A DNA stretch of 64,000 nt from Jacaranda mimosifolia (taxonomy: Eukaryota > Streptophyta > Magnoliopsida > Lamiales > Bignoniaceae): the NCBI GenBank assembly GCA_018894105.1, contig CM032121.1, forward strand, positions 28,620,230 through 28,684,229, written 5' to 3'. The position numbers and the translations under genes are program-made. Shown piece by piece: positions 23,690-36,357 of this stretch. The notes under the pieces are model-generated. The model saw only the letters and a list, made by a program, of their open reading frames with translations. It searched no databases and had not been told where the DNA came from. The first letter of the stretch is position 1, and the number at the start of each line of letters is the position of its first letter.

Positions 23690-25760
23690 AATAGAGGAGG
23701 AAATTCTTTGCACAAGTGAGTCACAATATGATTTAGAATTACAATAGAATTTAATTGATGCTTGGAGTCATTGCATCCGTGGAGAGGGTCAAACATTCCA
23801 AGATGTTGAAGAGTTTCGAATTAAACTTAAGAACTATGTCGTTGCTACTAGAAGATCCTTCATATATAAGAAAAATGATTCCAAAACGATTATAGCAATT
23901 TGTAGTGATAATAATTGCAAATAGATCTAGAATATATGCCTCAAGGCATGAAGCTGACGAACTCTCTGGTATTCAAAAATACAACCTAGAACATACATGT
24001 ACTGAGGGTAGTCTTTAGACGAGAGGACATCCTAGAGTTGCTCTGTTTGGGTTGCTAATGTAGTCAAACAAAAATTGAGAAGAGAACCCTATTACCGACC
24101 TATTAACTTGATGAAAGATATTTATAGAGAATTTGGCATAGAAATTTGATACCATAAAGCATGGTTGGGTAAGGAAATAGCTGACACATGATATTTATGG
24201 GGCAGACAAAGGATCCTTTGACAAATTGAGGTGGTATTGTAAGGCTGTGAAGGAAATAAATCTTAGAAGTATTGCAGATTATGAGATTCACCCCATGACC
24301 CTAAAATTTCAGCGACTATTTATTTATTTCACAACTTGTTTAGTCAGCTTTCTCAATGCATGCAAACCACTGATTTTCTTGGATGGCACTCATATTATGA
24401 ATAAGTATAAAGGATGCTTAGTGCTATCACTAAGGATCCCAATAATGATTTATTCACATTAGCATATGTAGTTGTTAATGTTGAAAATAATACTAATTGG
24501 GAATAGTTTTGCTTGAAGTTGAGGAGCATTTTAGATTCTCATCATAGCACAAGGTTCAGAAGGTTGACTTTCTTCTTTGATCAACACACTATGCTTATTA
24601 AAGCCATCCCCATGGTATTTCCTAGAAGCCATCATGCATACTGAGACACTTGGTGGAAACTTCAAAAAATAAGTAAGATTTTTTATATTTTATTCGGAAC
24701 TACGATATGATCTAATTTAATGTTCATGTAATAGTTCAAGAAACCTAATGATCAGATAATTTCAATTTCAAGTAATGAGAAAGTACCCTCTCAACAACAA
24801 GAATCATTAGGAATCATTTTTCATGGAAGCTGCTATGCTCCAACAAGATAAGAATATACTCGACATATAAACAATACAGTAGAGACCATGCCTCTTGCTA
24901 GAGACTTCATCATGCAGTCAGAGCCCCAATATTGGGCAAACTCTTTATTTGCTAGGAATAGATGAAGAGTAATAAACAACAATAAGGCGAAATGTTGAAA
25001 TAATTAGGTGAAACCAATATGATTTATGCCTCATTGGATAGTCGATCATATACACAAACAAATCATGGTTATGATGTAATATCAACAAGAAGAATATAAT
25101 AAACTCAGTAAAGTATTATGCTCGAAGTAGGAGAAGAAGCTAGCAGTAAATTATATGGCCTCTCGTACACTAGAAGTGGAGAAATTTAGTGGTTGAAACT
25201 TTGATATCATTGATCATGACTAATCCTAAGTTGTGCATTTGCAGACTTGGAGTTGTTTATGCCAAGCATGATAAGTTGATAGAATGCCATGCAAGCATGT
25301 TGTGCTTATATTGAGTATAAGTTACTTTTGGTGTATGACTTTACTGACTAATACTACCAGGTTGAGATGTATCAACAAACTTACAAGCTTGTACTTAACC
25401 ATATACCTATTTTTGACCTAAACACATTCCAAGCACTGGAAGAACCATTTATGATCTGATGTGAGACCTCTACCTGGTTGTAGAAGGACACAGAGAATTC
25501 CATCTCAAATTGATGTTCGGGCTATCAGGTGTAGACGATGTGGTAGAACCAAGCATAATCGTTGTATATGCAAAGAAGCTATGACTAGCTATATTAGCTT
25601 GACCGTGATGATGTATTTGCTTACCATTTTATTGTATATGCATGCTTGCTACATCTTTTTATCATTACTCTGTAACTAATATCTTATTTTATTTATTATT
25701 AATTCGTAGGAAGAGGGTGCACGAAGCAGATACAATCAATGAATGAAGGATTACACGATG
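23690..25760 (+). pseudogene. mudrA-like: Mutator-like (MULE) transposase pseudogene
   Basis: The order of motifs follows plant MuDR-type transposases. First is the MuDR N-terminal domain, near 23800-23990 (DVEEFRIKLKNYVVATRRSF, then ASRHEADELSGIQKYNLEHT). Next is the MULE transposase core at 24226-24660: LRWYCKAVKEIN, then KPLIFLDGTHIMNKYKGC with the first catalytic Asp, then the FRRLTFFFDQH block and FPRSHHAY. Last come a SWIM-type region near 25250-25310 (WSCLCQAW, MPCKHVV) and an intact CX2CX4HX4C zinc knuckle near 25530-25575 (CRRCGRTKHNRCIC). Stops and frame changes occur throughout. The long terminal inverted repeats typical of MULEs were not found by eye. Confidence 0.87.
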
Positions 25761-25951
25761 CTCAGATACCAATGACAGCTGCGAAGTTTTGCTTTTTGAA
25801 ATAGATGTTAGATTTTTAGATATTATATCAAGATTTCTCGATATAGGGTAAATTTGTGTTTTTAGCTATTATGCATATTCGTAGTTAGAGTTGTTTTACA
25901 GATTTGTGTGTATAGCTATTGTGCAAGTTTATGTTTACCTAATGTATAAGT

Positions 25952-28900
25952 TGTAACGCCCTCTCCAAGATGTGCCTTCTTCGGAATTGTTTTTTCAAAA
26001 ACAATTACACCCACCAAAATTCTCAACATAAGAAATTTCATAATTTAAAATTTAAGCTAGTCCTGCTGAAAATGACAAGCAAAACCCAAATTCTCATAAT
26101 AAGTCACAATTTCTCAAAGATCAATAATTTAACTTTTATATATACATCACTCATCAGGGACCCCAACCTGTCATACTTCGCAGTAAAAAAGACACTAACT
26201 TAACCTATGCCCCCTGTTACAATTCAACCATAACATCTCGCATCCTTACCCTTATAGATATCATGATAACAATACTTACACTATGCCAAAAGGGTAGCCC
26301 AAGCTCAGGATGCATTCTACTCTTCAATCTGGCCAAAGAACAAAAGAAACAACACAAAGAGGGTAAGTCCAAATGACTCAGTGAGGCAAGCATTTACTTG
26401 TATAGGAGGAACCAGAACGAAATGGAATACAATATACAAGTATAAAAAGAACATTCATTCCGAATTCAAATAATTAAAATACTGGTTACAATATATGGGT
26501 ATGGGAGATTTGAAGGAGTTCACAGAATCTACAAACTAAACCAAAAACTAGTATTTCTTGTACAACACTTTAAAGAGCTAACTCAATGCCGTCCTATACT
26601 ATCAAAGAGTCGTTTTACATTTAAATAAATTTCATAGAAAATTTCAGAACATATAGACATGATTAGATTTAATGAAATTCAGTGAACAAAATTGTTTCAT
26701 GAAATATTCAGCTTTCAAAATCCAAGATTTTGATCAGTTTTATAAAATAGACTAGATAAGAACATTTTACAAAACCAGTGGAATAGCATATTTTACATGT
26801 ACGACCGTGTAATGGCCTTCCCTTTTATTTTTCCCAGTTGTGTATAAACGATTCGACCATAAAATGGCCTTCCCCCTTATACCCCCTTGATACTGTATAA
26901 ACAATACGACCGTGAAACGGCCTACCCTCTTATATCGCCTCAACACTTGTACAAATGATATAACTGTAAAACAGCCTGCCCCCTTATATTGCCTTGATCT
27001 TGTATAAATGATACAATCGTAAAATGGTCTACCCCTTATATCGCCTTGATACGACTATGAAACGGCCTGCCCCCTTATATCTCCTCAACGAGTGGCCAAC
27101 TTGCCAAATCGCTGCAGCACGAATCGGTAAAATCGATCCTCGCCAATTAAGCCTCCCCCAAAGGCAAGATCACAACCACACGAATCGATAGGACCAATCC
27201 TTGCCGATAAAGCTTTAGGCCCCAGTTAACCCCTGACTGCCCAAAGTCAAGATTGTAAACTAAGTAAGCCAATAACACTGTTTTTATCACAAATACAATG
27301 ATACAAATCTAGAATAGTAATCCAAGCATTCCACTGGGATTGGCACTTAGCCCAAATAAATTTGCGTATAAGTATCTATAAATAAATTCAAAAATCAAAT
27401 ATGCCGACAAGGCCATACGATATCAATAAACAATTCAGGTAAGCCAACATAGCCAACTAAAGCTGTAACGGATAACAAGAGTGCTAGCCCGGCCATAGAT
27501 TGTACTGAATAATATTAGAAGCACGAATTAATAAAATAAACACTCACAGGAGTTCACGAAACAAGCAACATATGACAAATAAGATCTCAACAAATTACGA
27601 GTTTCAATAACAAGAACAAGTATGGTACACAAGCACGTTGAACCCTCATAGGGGTCACTTCACGAGAATAGATAGAATCAAGGCTAGAATGGCAGAGCCT
27701 CACCTCCAGTATCCCAAAAGAAGTCATCGCAGCTTACTGCTCTGTGGGACCCACGTCGCCTATTCAAAATAATGTTCTATAGTCAAATTTCTCGTTCAAC
27801 CCTAGTAAACTTCTACAATTTGCATCACAAGTATTCTAATGTCATTAACTTATCTACTACCATGATGATATAGATTTAACAGCATTTTTACAAAATTTTC
27901 CAATAAATCAACATTTCTAGATTTAATCACGACGGTCTCTATCGATTCCAAAATAACATGATATCTCGTTCTTATTTTAAAGGTCATGATCATATCATCA
28001 TCCTATTTCATACAAAATAGTCTATCTTCATATAATTAATTCTAATCAAGTGCCACCTAGTCTTATTTTACATGTTCCTTAGTTAGTTTAATCACTTACC
28101 ATCATTATTAAATCCAAATTTGGCATTTAGCAACATGTTTGGATCCACTATTCAATATTTCCTCTTGCGTGGGGGTTATACACTTATATATATATACCAA
28201 TTAATCCTAAAAGTCCTATTCTAGGCATAAATACAAGCTTCAATAGGAAAAGTACAACATATATATATATCAAAGGTACAACTCAATCTAAATTTTGAAG
28301 TTGGCCACCAGAGTTTCGAAACCACAAACCAAATACGCGCGTACGTTCGTTGTGTCGAGGAGGTGAAACTGCCTCTCCGCTACCGCCGTGTCACTGCTGC
28401 CACCATCAGAGTAGGTGAATGTCACCACCAGAATGCTTCTCTCAGCCTCCTGAGTCCAACGCCGTAGTCAGTTTCAAGTTCCACGACCAAAATCTCCTCC
28501 AAATCGAGCTCAAACGTCAAATGGGTCTCTTTCACCACCGCCCTCCGATCACCATTTTTCGTTGCTGCCGCCGCGTCAAACTTACATGCGAGGGTATCTT
28601 CAGCTTCTTAACGCCGAGAGCCTCTAATATATCCACCCAGAAATGAGTTTTGGCCACACCTCCGCTGTCGCCCATCGAGGTCTGCCGTTGCCAACTTTCA
28701 GCTTACCATTTTCGATGACTCGCCGCCCATTTCGCCATGCATGTGGTGTGTGAGTATAGCTTAGAGTGAGGGGTGGAATTTAATCGGAGAGGTTTGGGGA
28801 GAAGGTGACCGCTAGAGGGAGATCACTAGTGGTGATGGTCCTGGGTGAAGGAGGAAGGAAGAAGAAAATGAAGTAGAATGAAATCTGCTAACAAATTTGT

Positions 28901-29124
28901 AAAATTGAAGCTTCCAATTTTGCAATTTAACCCAAAAAATATTGAGCGCTCCTTAATTGAGTCCTTGCAATCCTAAAAATTGCTCCTTAGCCTCTGTTGA
29001 CCAGGGTTCTTCCATGCAAACCCCTTAGATTTCCAAAAAGTGTTAAATCAATTCTTCAAAATTAGAAATCTGACCCCCCAAACTTTGAAAATTAATTAAA
29101 ATAAATAAAATTTCAGTGTTGTCA
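25952..29124 (-). repeat. Probable solo LTR of another retrotransposon
   Basis: On the minus strand the block begins TGACAACACTGAAATTTTAT and ends GGGCGTTACA, the paired ends of a common class of long plant LTRs (TGTAACRCC...). A TTTCATTTTCTTCTTCCTTC leader-like tract lies at about 28850-28890 on that strand. No pol or gag is seen. No matching 5-bp target duplication is visible (TAAGT left, TTTAT right), so the ends are provisional. The GC-rich part 28340-28750 holds a short ORF that matches nothing. Confidence 0.45.
26802..27090. repeat. Minisatellite, 52-54-bp period, six units
   Basis: Units start at 26802, 26854, 26907, 26961, 27014 and 27052. Each reads roughly CGACCGTGAAACGGCCTACC, CTTATATCGCC and a TGTATAAA linker. 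The spacing is 52, 53, 54, 53 and 38, so the fifth unit is short. It lies inside the probable solo LTR. Confidence 0.85.
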
Positions 29125-29126
29125 TT

Positions 29127-30390
29127 TATACTAGTATAAATCATTTATGCATGAGCTAAATAAGTCCTTCTGACACCACCAGCAAAAATCAATGAACCTT
29201 TCATGAACATATCAGTCCTATGACTAATACATCGTGATTTGATAATCATGCAATGGCCAAATTAAGACGAATTCAACTTAATCCCTAATGTACTAAGAGT
29301 GATAGTGGAAATCCACAAAAAATATCAACTTTTGGCATTTTTGTAATTCAACTATGCAGTTTTGTACTAAATTCACCCTAGTTCTGTACTTATTTTGCAT
29401 GATTTTGTAGGTTTTCCATTGGCTAAGTTTACCCTTAATTCAAAGTGTGGAACAACACATAAGTGACCCTGATACAATAAAATCATATTTTCTTCAGGTA
29501 ATGGTCGTGATAGTACGTGTACATCTGGTTGGGAACACAAACACTCACATCCAACCACTTGTGTTCTTACTCATGTTAGTATAAACTATTAATGTATGAG
29601 GTAAATATATATTTTTGGCATAACCATCGAAAATCAATAAACTACCATGACTATATAAGTCGTAGAACTAATACATCATAGTTTGATAATCATGCAATGG
29701 CCAAATTAAGGCAAATTCAACTTCATCGTTAATGTACTAAGAATGATATTGGAAATCCACAAAAAATACCTATTTTTGGGATTTCTGACTTCAGCTTTGC
29801 AGTTTAATACTAAATTTTCCCTAGTACTGTACTTATTTTGTGTGATTTGGTACTACTTTTCCTTTGGCTGAGTTTACCCTCAATTCGATGCGTGGAACAA
29901 TACATAAGTGACCTTAATACAATAAACTCATGCTTTCTTCAAGAAATGGTCGTGATAGTACATGTGCAAATGATTGGGAACACAAACAGCTATATCCAAA
30001 CACAAGCATACAAACACCCACATCTAATCACTTGTGTTCGTATTCATACTAGTATAAATCATTGATGTATGAGGTAAATGTATCATTTTGACACCATCAT
30101 AAAAAATCAAAGAACCTATCATGACTGTATAAGTTCTAGGACTAATACATCATGATTTGATAATCATGCAATGCCAAATTAAGACTAATTTAACTTAATC
30201 CCTAATGTACTAAGAATAATACTAGGAATCCACAAAAAAACATCGATTTTGGCATTTCTGTACTTGAACTTTGTAGTTTTATACCGAACTCGCCCCAGTT
30301 CTATACTTAATTTATATGATTTCGTGCTTCAACTTTTCATTTTTATACTGAGTTCTCCTTGTTCGAGCTGTCTTTTATGCATTTTAGTTC
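29127..30390. repeat. Tandem array, three units of about 445-473 bp
   Basis: Units begin with AGTATAAA at 29133, 29578 and 30051. Each contains CTAATACATCRTGATTTGAT, a TAATCATGCAATGGC block, the GTACTAAGA block and ACTTGTGTTCK at its end. The second unit carries 28 extra bases near its end and the third is cut off near 30390. There is no coding sequence. It lies between the MULE remnant and the protease-like gene. Confidence 0.85.
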
Positions 30391-30989
30391 TTTCCTTCTA
30401 CCTGGTACCATTTTTTTAATTTTAGTACTAGTTAGCTGAATATGGGTAGCATATAAATGTACTGCATATTGACCAACATATAACATATACATCATTACTA
30501 ATATCTATATAAATGAATTACCAAATTCACCTGAACATCCATATACAAAGACTAACTTCATCAAAATAATAACCATCCAAAATTCCAAATTCACCCACTT
30601 GTGTTTTCATTCATACTGCACATAATACCAATATTTATAGATATAATACTTCGTAGTTGGTCAAGTATACTTAAACACCAAAAGAGATACTCGATTACTA
30701 GTTACTAGTGCTAAAACCTAGTATTTAAGTATTGAATCTAGTTTGGTCCCCATAACTTGGCTGCTTGTAATCATAACAGCTTACCTTGAGCAGACAAGCT
30801 ATCTTTTTCCTTCTTCTACTTGATGACCTTAACCTTACATGCAAGAAGCCTCTCGCATATTTTATCAAAATGCAAGAAACTACCCTCATATTATATCATA
30901 ATACAGCAAACCAGGCACATGGCTTAGAATCGTGGCAACTATATGTGCCTAATATGCATCAATAGAACATAAATTTGCATAGTCCTAAA

Positions 30990-33740
30990 AACTTTTTTGG
31001 TTCCTTGCATAATATTTAGCCCAAAGACAACAATAAACTCCGTAGTCTATATCGGTTACTTGTTGGCGACAGTATGCATATTGGAGTTCACCTTTTCTAG
31101 TATCATACCCCAATAAATGCTTAAGGTATCCGGTTATGAACATACCTTACACAATGTAATTATAATATCATTTATTATTTTTAAAAAAAACTTGTTTACA
31201 TAAATACTTTCAAACATAATGAACATACATAAACTCTTACTATCACTTTTGACATAAGGGACCAGGTAGAGTTCATCTGCATAAACATCTTTGTGAATGC
31301 ATCAAAAACTAAGAGGAACAAATGGAACTTATAAACAATTGGAAAAATACAAAAAGGCACCTGGTCAAAACATCCAAATTGAGTTAATCAAGCATCTTTT
31401 GTGGACTTACAATTATTTCCTCAAGAAACATTGGATATTGTTGTGGTTTTATCATATGCTTCTTGTTTAGCATCTTCAACTGGTTCAATATTGCAATCTT
31501 CCAATTGTATTGGTCTTAGAACTCATTTACCATGTAGAGTGTTGAATATTTTACAAATTATTTACCTGAACATTGTTAGACATACATTGCATTCCATGTG
31601 TAGAAAATGCCTTCGAAAGAACTATTACACAATATCTTCTAATAACAAACAATGAGATCACCTCTCAGCTTCCATCTAAATAAGAGATCGCACAGAACAT
31701 CTCATTTGATGAATTATTTTGGTCCATCCCAAATAATGAAACTACAAAATAGTTCAAGATTATTAGTTAACAGATCATTAAAAAATTTTATAAAAAGGGA
31801 AAATAAGTAGAAAATTATTATTATTACTCCAAATTATCTTGAGATAAAAACAAATCAATAATGCTTTGTTGTTTGTCGGGAATGTCATTGCACCCTCTAT
31901 AATCTTTTCTCACTCGAAATTCACTTAGGCACATTCCAACACCTTTAATATCAACATTGCCATAGACAACAGTAGTACCATATGAGATATATAATTTGCA
32001 TTAAAAACAACAGCAAGCAATATTCTTTCTCAATAATTTCAGTATTCAAAAACCTTTTACAATAATATTTGTTCATAATTTTGGTATTTTTCTAAAGAGA
32101 TGAAGTCCTACATATCAGACCCCACAGTATTTAAACTCACGTTTTCAATATCAGGCTTCTCCTTTTCAATATCTTAAGCCACTTCTTCAACATCATCAGT
32201 ATCTTTAGCTATACTTTAGCTCACCTTTGCAACCTTTCTCTTTGAGGACGTTCTACCTCTACCACGACCTATACGGGCCCAAAGTTTGACTCTCTTCGAT
32301 GGTGGGGAGTAGGGTGGTGTGATAAAGTCTTCATCTTTTTTTTTCCCTCCTATCATCTCTTGTTCTCATACTCTAATAATATAAGAGGTATGATCTTTAT
32401 TTTAGTTTTTTCTTCATGTGAAGTGTCATCTTCCTCTTCTTTTTCCCCCACACTACCACCATCACTGTCATGATCATCATGACCATCATTACCACAATTT
32501 GGATCTCAAATTCGTCAACAACATTCTCTAAATGTGATTTCTTATACTTATCTTTAGCAGCACCACCACCAAAAGCATCATCGTCCTCTCTTTTTTCCCC
32601 CATGTCCTCATCAACATTTTAATCTTTTTCATCTTCATCATTTTCCTCTGCATTCACCTTCTCTTTTCTTCACTTTCCAAAGTTGCAATTCTATACTTCA
32701 ACCATTCCACTTCTTTATTTTTATCCTTCAATTGAGCTTCAAATTGTAAGACATCATAGCTCGACGTTGGAAGAACTTGTAGAAAGAGCAAAAAGTATAT
32801 TAACAATGTAAACTTCAAGTACTAATCATGTGCATCTAAATAATTACCTGCATTGAAGCAACAAGTTTTTTCTTCTTAGGAAAGGGATAGATAGGCACAA
32901 TTTGTTACAATAAGAATTTACATATTTCTTTCAAATATCAAGCTTATATTGAATCATTCTAAAACATAAACAATAGACTTTTACCTTCTCTCTTTTAATT
33001 TGCTTAAAAGTTCCTTTGAATCAGCTAAACTCTTGGGGATCTTGCTGTCAGCCCACTAAAAGAACTGCTGGCATGCATGCCAAGCTTTAGGTTTCTCCAA
33101 CAAAGGAATGTGCTCATGCACCCATCCCTATCATTAGCAAAGGCAATTTTATAGTCATTTGTAATTTACAAATTCAAATTCACTCACCAATAGGCCAACT
33201 ATACAACCTTCAAAGTACTTCTTCCTTTGCACTTAATCCGTATCACGTCCTAAATGATTCATTATTTCTTGAACTATAAAGTTGCATGCAGACTCTCTCT
33301 GCATTCAACCTAATAGAAGATCGATTATTGAAATAGACAAACCGAAGTTTGCAATCGTTGCTCATTGAAAACGAAATATAATTAAAAACAAAAAAGTATA
33401 TACAACCTGGAAAAATCATCTATATCCTGATCAGTATGTCTATTCACAAATTCTTTTAACTTTTTAAATATTTCTACATGGTTAACATTAAATTTTTTTT
33501 ATTTTTTAAAATAAACAATCAACTATATTTGCCTTCATCTTTAGCCTGACATCCACATGTTTCCCCACATGAGACAACTCCAATACCAAAAAGAACTCTA
33601 GCCCCCTAAATGAAACTTCAATGTCTTCACCGAAGATAAATGAAGTAGTTCTTACATTGAATTGCCTTAGGATTGCTTGAACTCAATTGGAGCTATAATT
33701 CAGCTGTGGCATATTGTAATAGTCATGGAATAGGGTTCCC
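30990..33740 (-). pseudogene. Ulp1-like (peptidase C48) pseudogene
   Basis: Several minus-strand exon-like pieces line up. From 33716: YNMPQLNYSSN, then FNVRTTSFIFGEDIEVSFRG and LELSHVGKHVDVRLKMKANI. Near 33300: ECRESACNFIVQEIMNHLGR. Near 33130: VHEHIPLLEKPKAWHACQQF. An acidic stretch lies near 32640-32400. Near 31320: IVYKFHLFLLVFDAFTK, which fits the His...Asp part of the C48 active site (HWxLxVxD). Near 31070: CRQQVTDIDYGVYCCLWAKY, which fits the QQ...DCGVYxC block, with Tyr in place of the catalytic Cys. Stops and lost splice order mark it as dead. Ulp1-like genes are known passengers of plant MULEs, and a MULE transposase lies 5 kb away on the other strand. Confidence 0.6.
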
Positions 33741-33759
33741 TTTGTGGCTTGTAGGTGTA

Positions 33760-36357
33760 GGAACTTAATTTTTGGTCCTAACTTCTTCATTGCTGTATAA
33801 AAGTATTACGGGGAGCAACGAGAGTATATCTCTGATTCATTATTTGCCATTTTTGCAAATACATAAAGAATGTAGATAAGTAATAGAAATATTTCCATAA
33901 ATACTTACATTTAAAGTTTTCATATTGCAAAGGTCAATAAATATACTAAATTATTCTGTACCAGATATACATGCATACAGTACTAAAATAAATTAATGCT
34001 ATGTTTTTTCCTTATGAGCAACATAAAAGGACTAAACATGCTTTACACCTTTCAAACAAATCATATTTTGAATATAATCCGTAAAAATTGAGTTGACAGC
34101 ATACCCAACATTAATTATAGCATCAACCAACTCAGTCACTACAAAATTAAGGTATTATTTAACTAAAACAAGTTTCATAAGTATTATAACAGAAAATTGG
34201 AGTATAAATTACCTTAAATCGAGTATGAACACACTCACACACAAAAGAAAAAAATAGGGCTTCTGAATATTTTTGAATTTAGTACAAAATAACTAATTTT
34301 ACGTACAAAAAATACCTGGGTTTCTGAATACTTTTCATTAAAACTGCGTATACAAACAAAGGTTTTAGGTATATTTTAGGTACATTTCAGAAAAATATTC
34401 ACACCCAGGAGTTGGCCATAAAAATACCTTTTCCAATGTGATGGATGGGAGCGAAATGAAAAAGAACCACTAGAAGATGAGAAAAAGATGGGAATTTAGC
34501 TATTAAACGTCCAACACCAGACTGGAATGCTTGAAATGGGCATCCATAGTGAAGGAAGCTTCAAACGAAGAAAGAAGATGGAGGAAAATATGGGGGGAGA
34601 GAGAGAGATCATTGCTGAGTTTTTTTTTTTTTTAAAAAAAAGGGGGAAATGTGAAGAAATCGTGCACGCGATTTCACCTGACTTCAGTAACAAGAAAAGT
34701 GGCCGGTTTTTTCTGTAATTTTATTTTCAAGTGGAGGCTAATTTTATTTTATTTTATTTTCAAAATAACAAAAAAAAAAAAAGGATTGGGGAGTTGAGAC
34801 TAATTTTTTTTTAAATGGGGACTGATTCCTAAAAAATAAATAGATATAGCTATTTTTTTCTAATTAACTGATTTAAAAACTAAATAGGCTTATAAAGAAA
34901 ATTTTAATAGAGAACCAAATCAAACACACAAAAACATAAAAACAAACTATTGACAGCGCTCCCCCCCACCCTCACCCCACCAAAAAAAAAAAAAAAAAAA
35001 GCAACATTTTGAAACAAAAGAAATGTACATCCAAGATATATAAATACAAACATAATAGTTCTTTGTAAATTTAGCAGCAATAAAAATCTTAGAAACTAAA
35101 ATAAATTCATTGTGCCACTTCTCATGTTATCCTCGATATGAATTTCTTTTACACTTGCATGCTTGGTGACCAACATGCAAAAACTAAAAGAAGCTATTTC
35201 TTTTCAGGTAAAATCTGAAACTATAAAAATAAAGAAGATAAAGAAAGAAACAAGATAAATAGATAAAAAATTATACATAAAAAAGCAAGAAAACAAGCCA
35301 TGAAAACATCAATTATTGATAAATTAAACAATTGAAAATTATAACCTTTTTGGAGAGAAAATATTCATATAAGTTTATTATTCTAGTTTATATTTTTCTT
35401 ATAATAGCACGAAAAAGTACAAATCCAAATGCCATTACGAATTTAATCTTTTTAGGACTACAACAAAAGACACGGAAATTATTTTTATGATTCAACAGGA
35501 GCAATTATCTAGTTCACTATGTGGAACATGGACATATTTTTATTTATTAATTTTCATAAAAGTATGTTATTGTGTATTAAAGAGAAAACCAGCATATTTT
35601 TTCCAATATTAAAATTTATATGTTTTATGAGATAAAAAGTTTATTTTATTTATCTTTTTATTTTAAAATTTTTAATTGTCATAAATGAATTAGGTTCAAG
35701 ATGAACTTCAAAAAATTTCTAACTAAAAGTAGACTTGACTTTGCTACTCCTCAATTTTATGGATGTAGAGTAACATTAAAAATTATTTTAAAAGGACCTT
35801 TAAATTTTATTTGAATATAACCAAACCTGTTTAACCACAAGCTCAAAACTATAAATAAATACCTAAAACATATTTTTGATTTTTTTGAATTAATATAAAT
35901 TCTACTATTTAGTATTTTACATATAATTTTTAGTTGCAACTAACTATAATTATTGAAATATAAAATTATTATGGTTAATATTTCCAATTCACATGATCTA
36001 AATTTTATATATTTTACACCTCCATTAAAATCACTTAAAATTATTTAACTATTATTCTTATAATAATATCATAAAAGTATAATATAATTCAAAAGTAGCA
36101 TTATAATTATAATAGAGATTAAACATGACAATATTTAATAACATTTGTCTTAGCAGATAATATTATGAAAAATATTAATATTACTACTGATGTGAAATTT
36201 TATGTCAGGTGAAGTTTAGGAGAATGATAAAGGATAATAAGTGTTTTTGAGGTTGGACTCAAGCTTTCTGGTGAGTACGGAGGTTGAACCTGCAACCAAA
36301 GAAGCCTGGTTAGGCTTGCCGAGGTGGCCTTTAGCTAAAACCCTCTGATGCCTAAGT
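33760..36357. other. AT-rich spacer
   Basis: No supported gene. It holds long homopolymer runs (poly-T near 34620, poly-A near 34770 and 34985, poly-C near 34961) and AT-rich sequence. The overlapping ORFs at 34496-34718 on both strands lie over a purine-rich tract and look accidental. 36190-36357 is less AT-rich and directly precedes the copia LTR; I do not recognise it. Confidence 0.35.

Noticed and set aside
26802..27090. CRISPR-like regular repeat
   Set aside because: The units are contiguous and diverged with no unique spacers. This is a minisatellite in plant DNA.
28419..28646. 75-residue ORF in a GC-richer stretch
   Set aside because: No recognisable domain. It sits within a probable LTR, where GC content alone gives open frames.
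25947..29129. Target duplication for the probable solo LTR
   Set aside because: TAAGT and TTTAT do not match, so the LTR call rests on end motifs and stays at moderate confidence.
32397..32603. Acidic/Met-rich minus-strand ORF as a separate gene
   Set aside because: The composition follows trinucleotide-like repeats (CAT, TCA), and it lies between exon-like pieces of the Ulp1-like gene. It is better seen as that gene's low-complexity linker.
34496..34718. ORFs of 63-65 residues on both strands
   Set aside because: They cover a purine-rich tract with a long homopolymer run. Both strands are open by composition.
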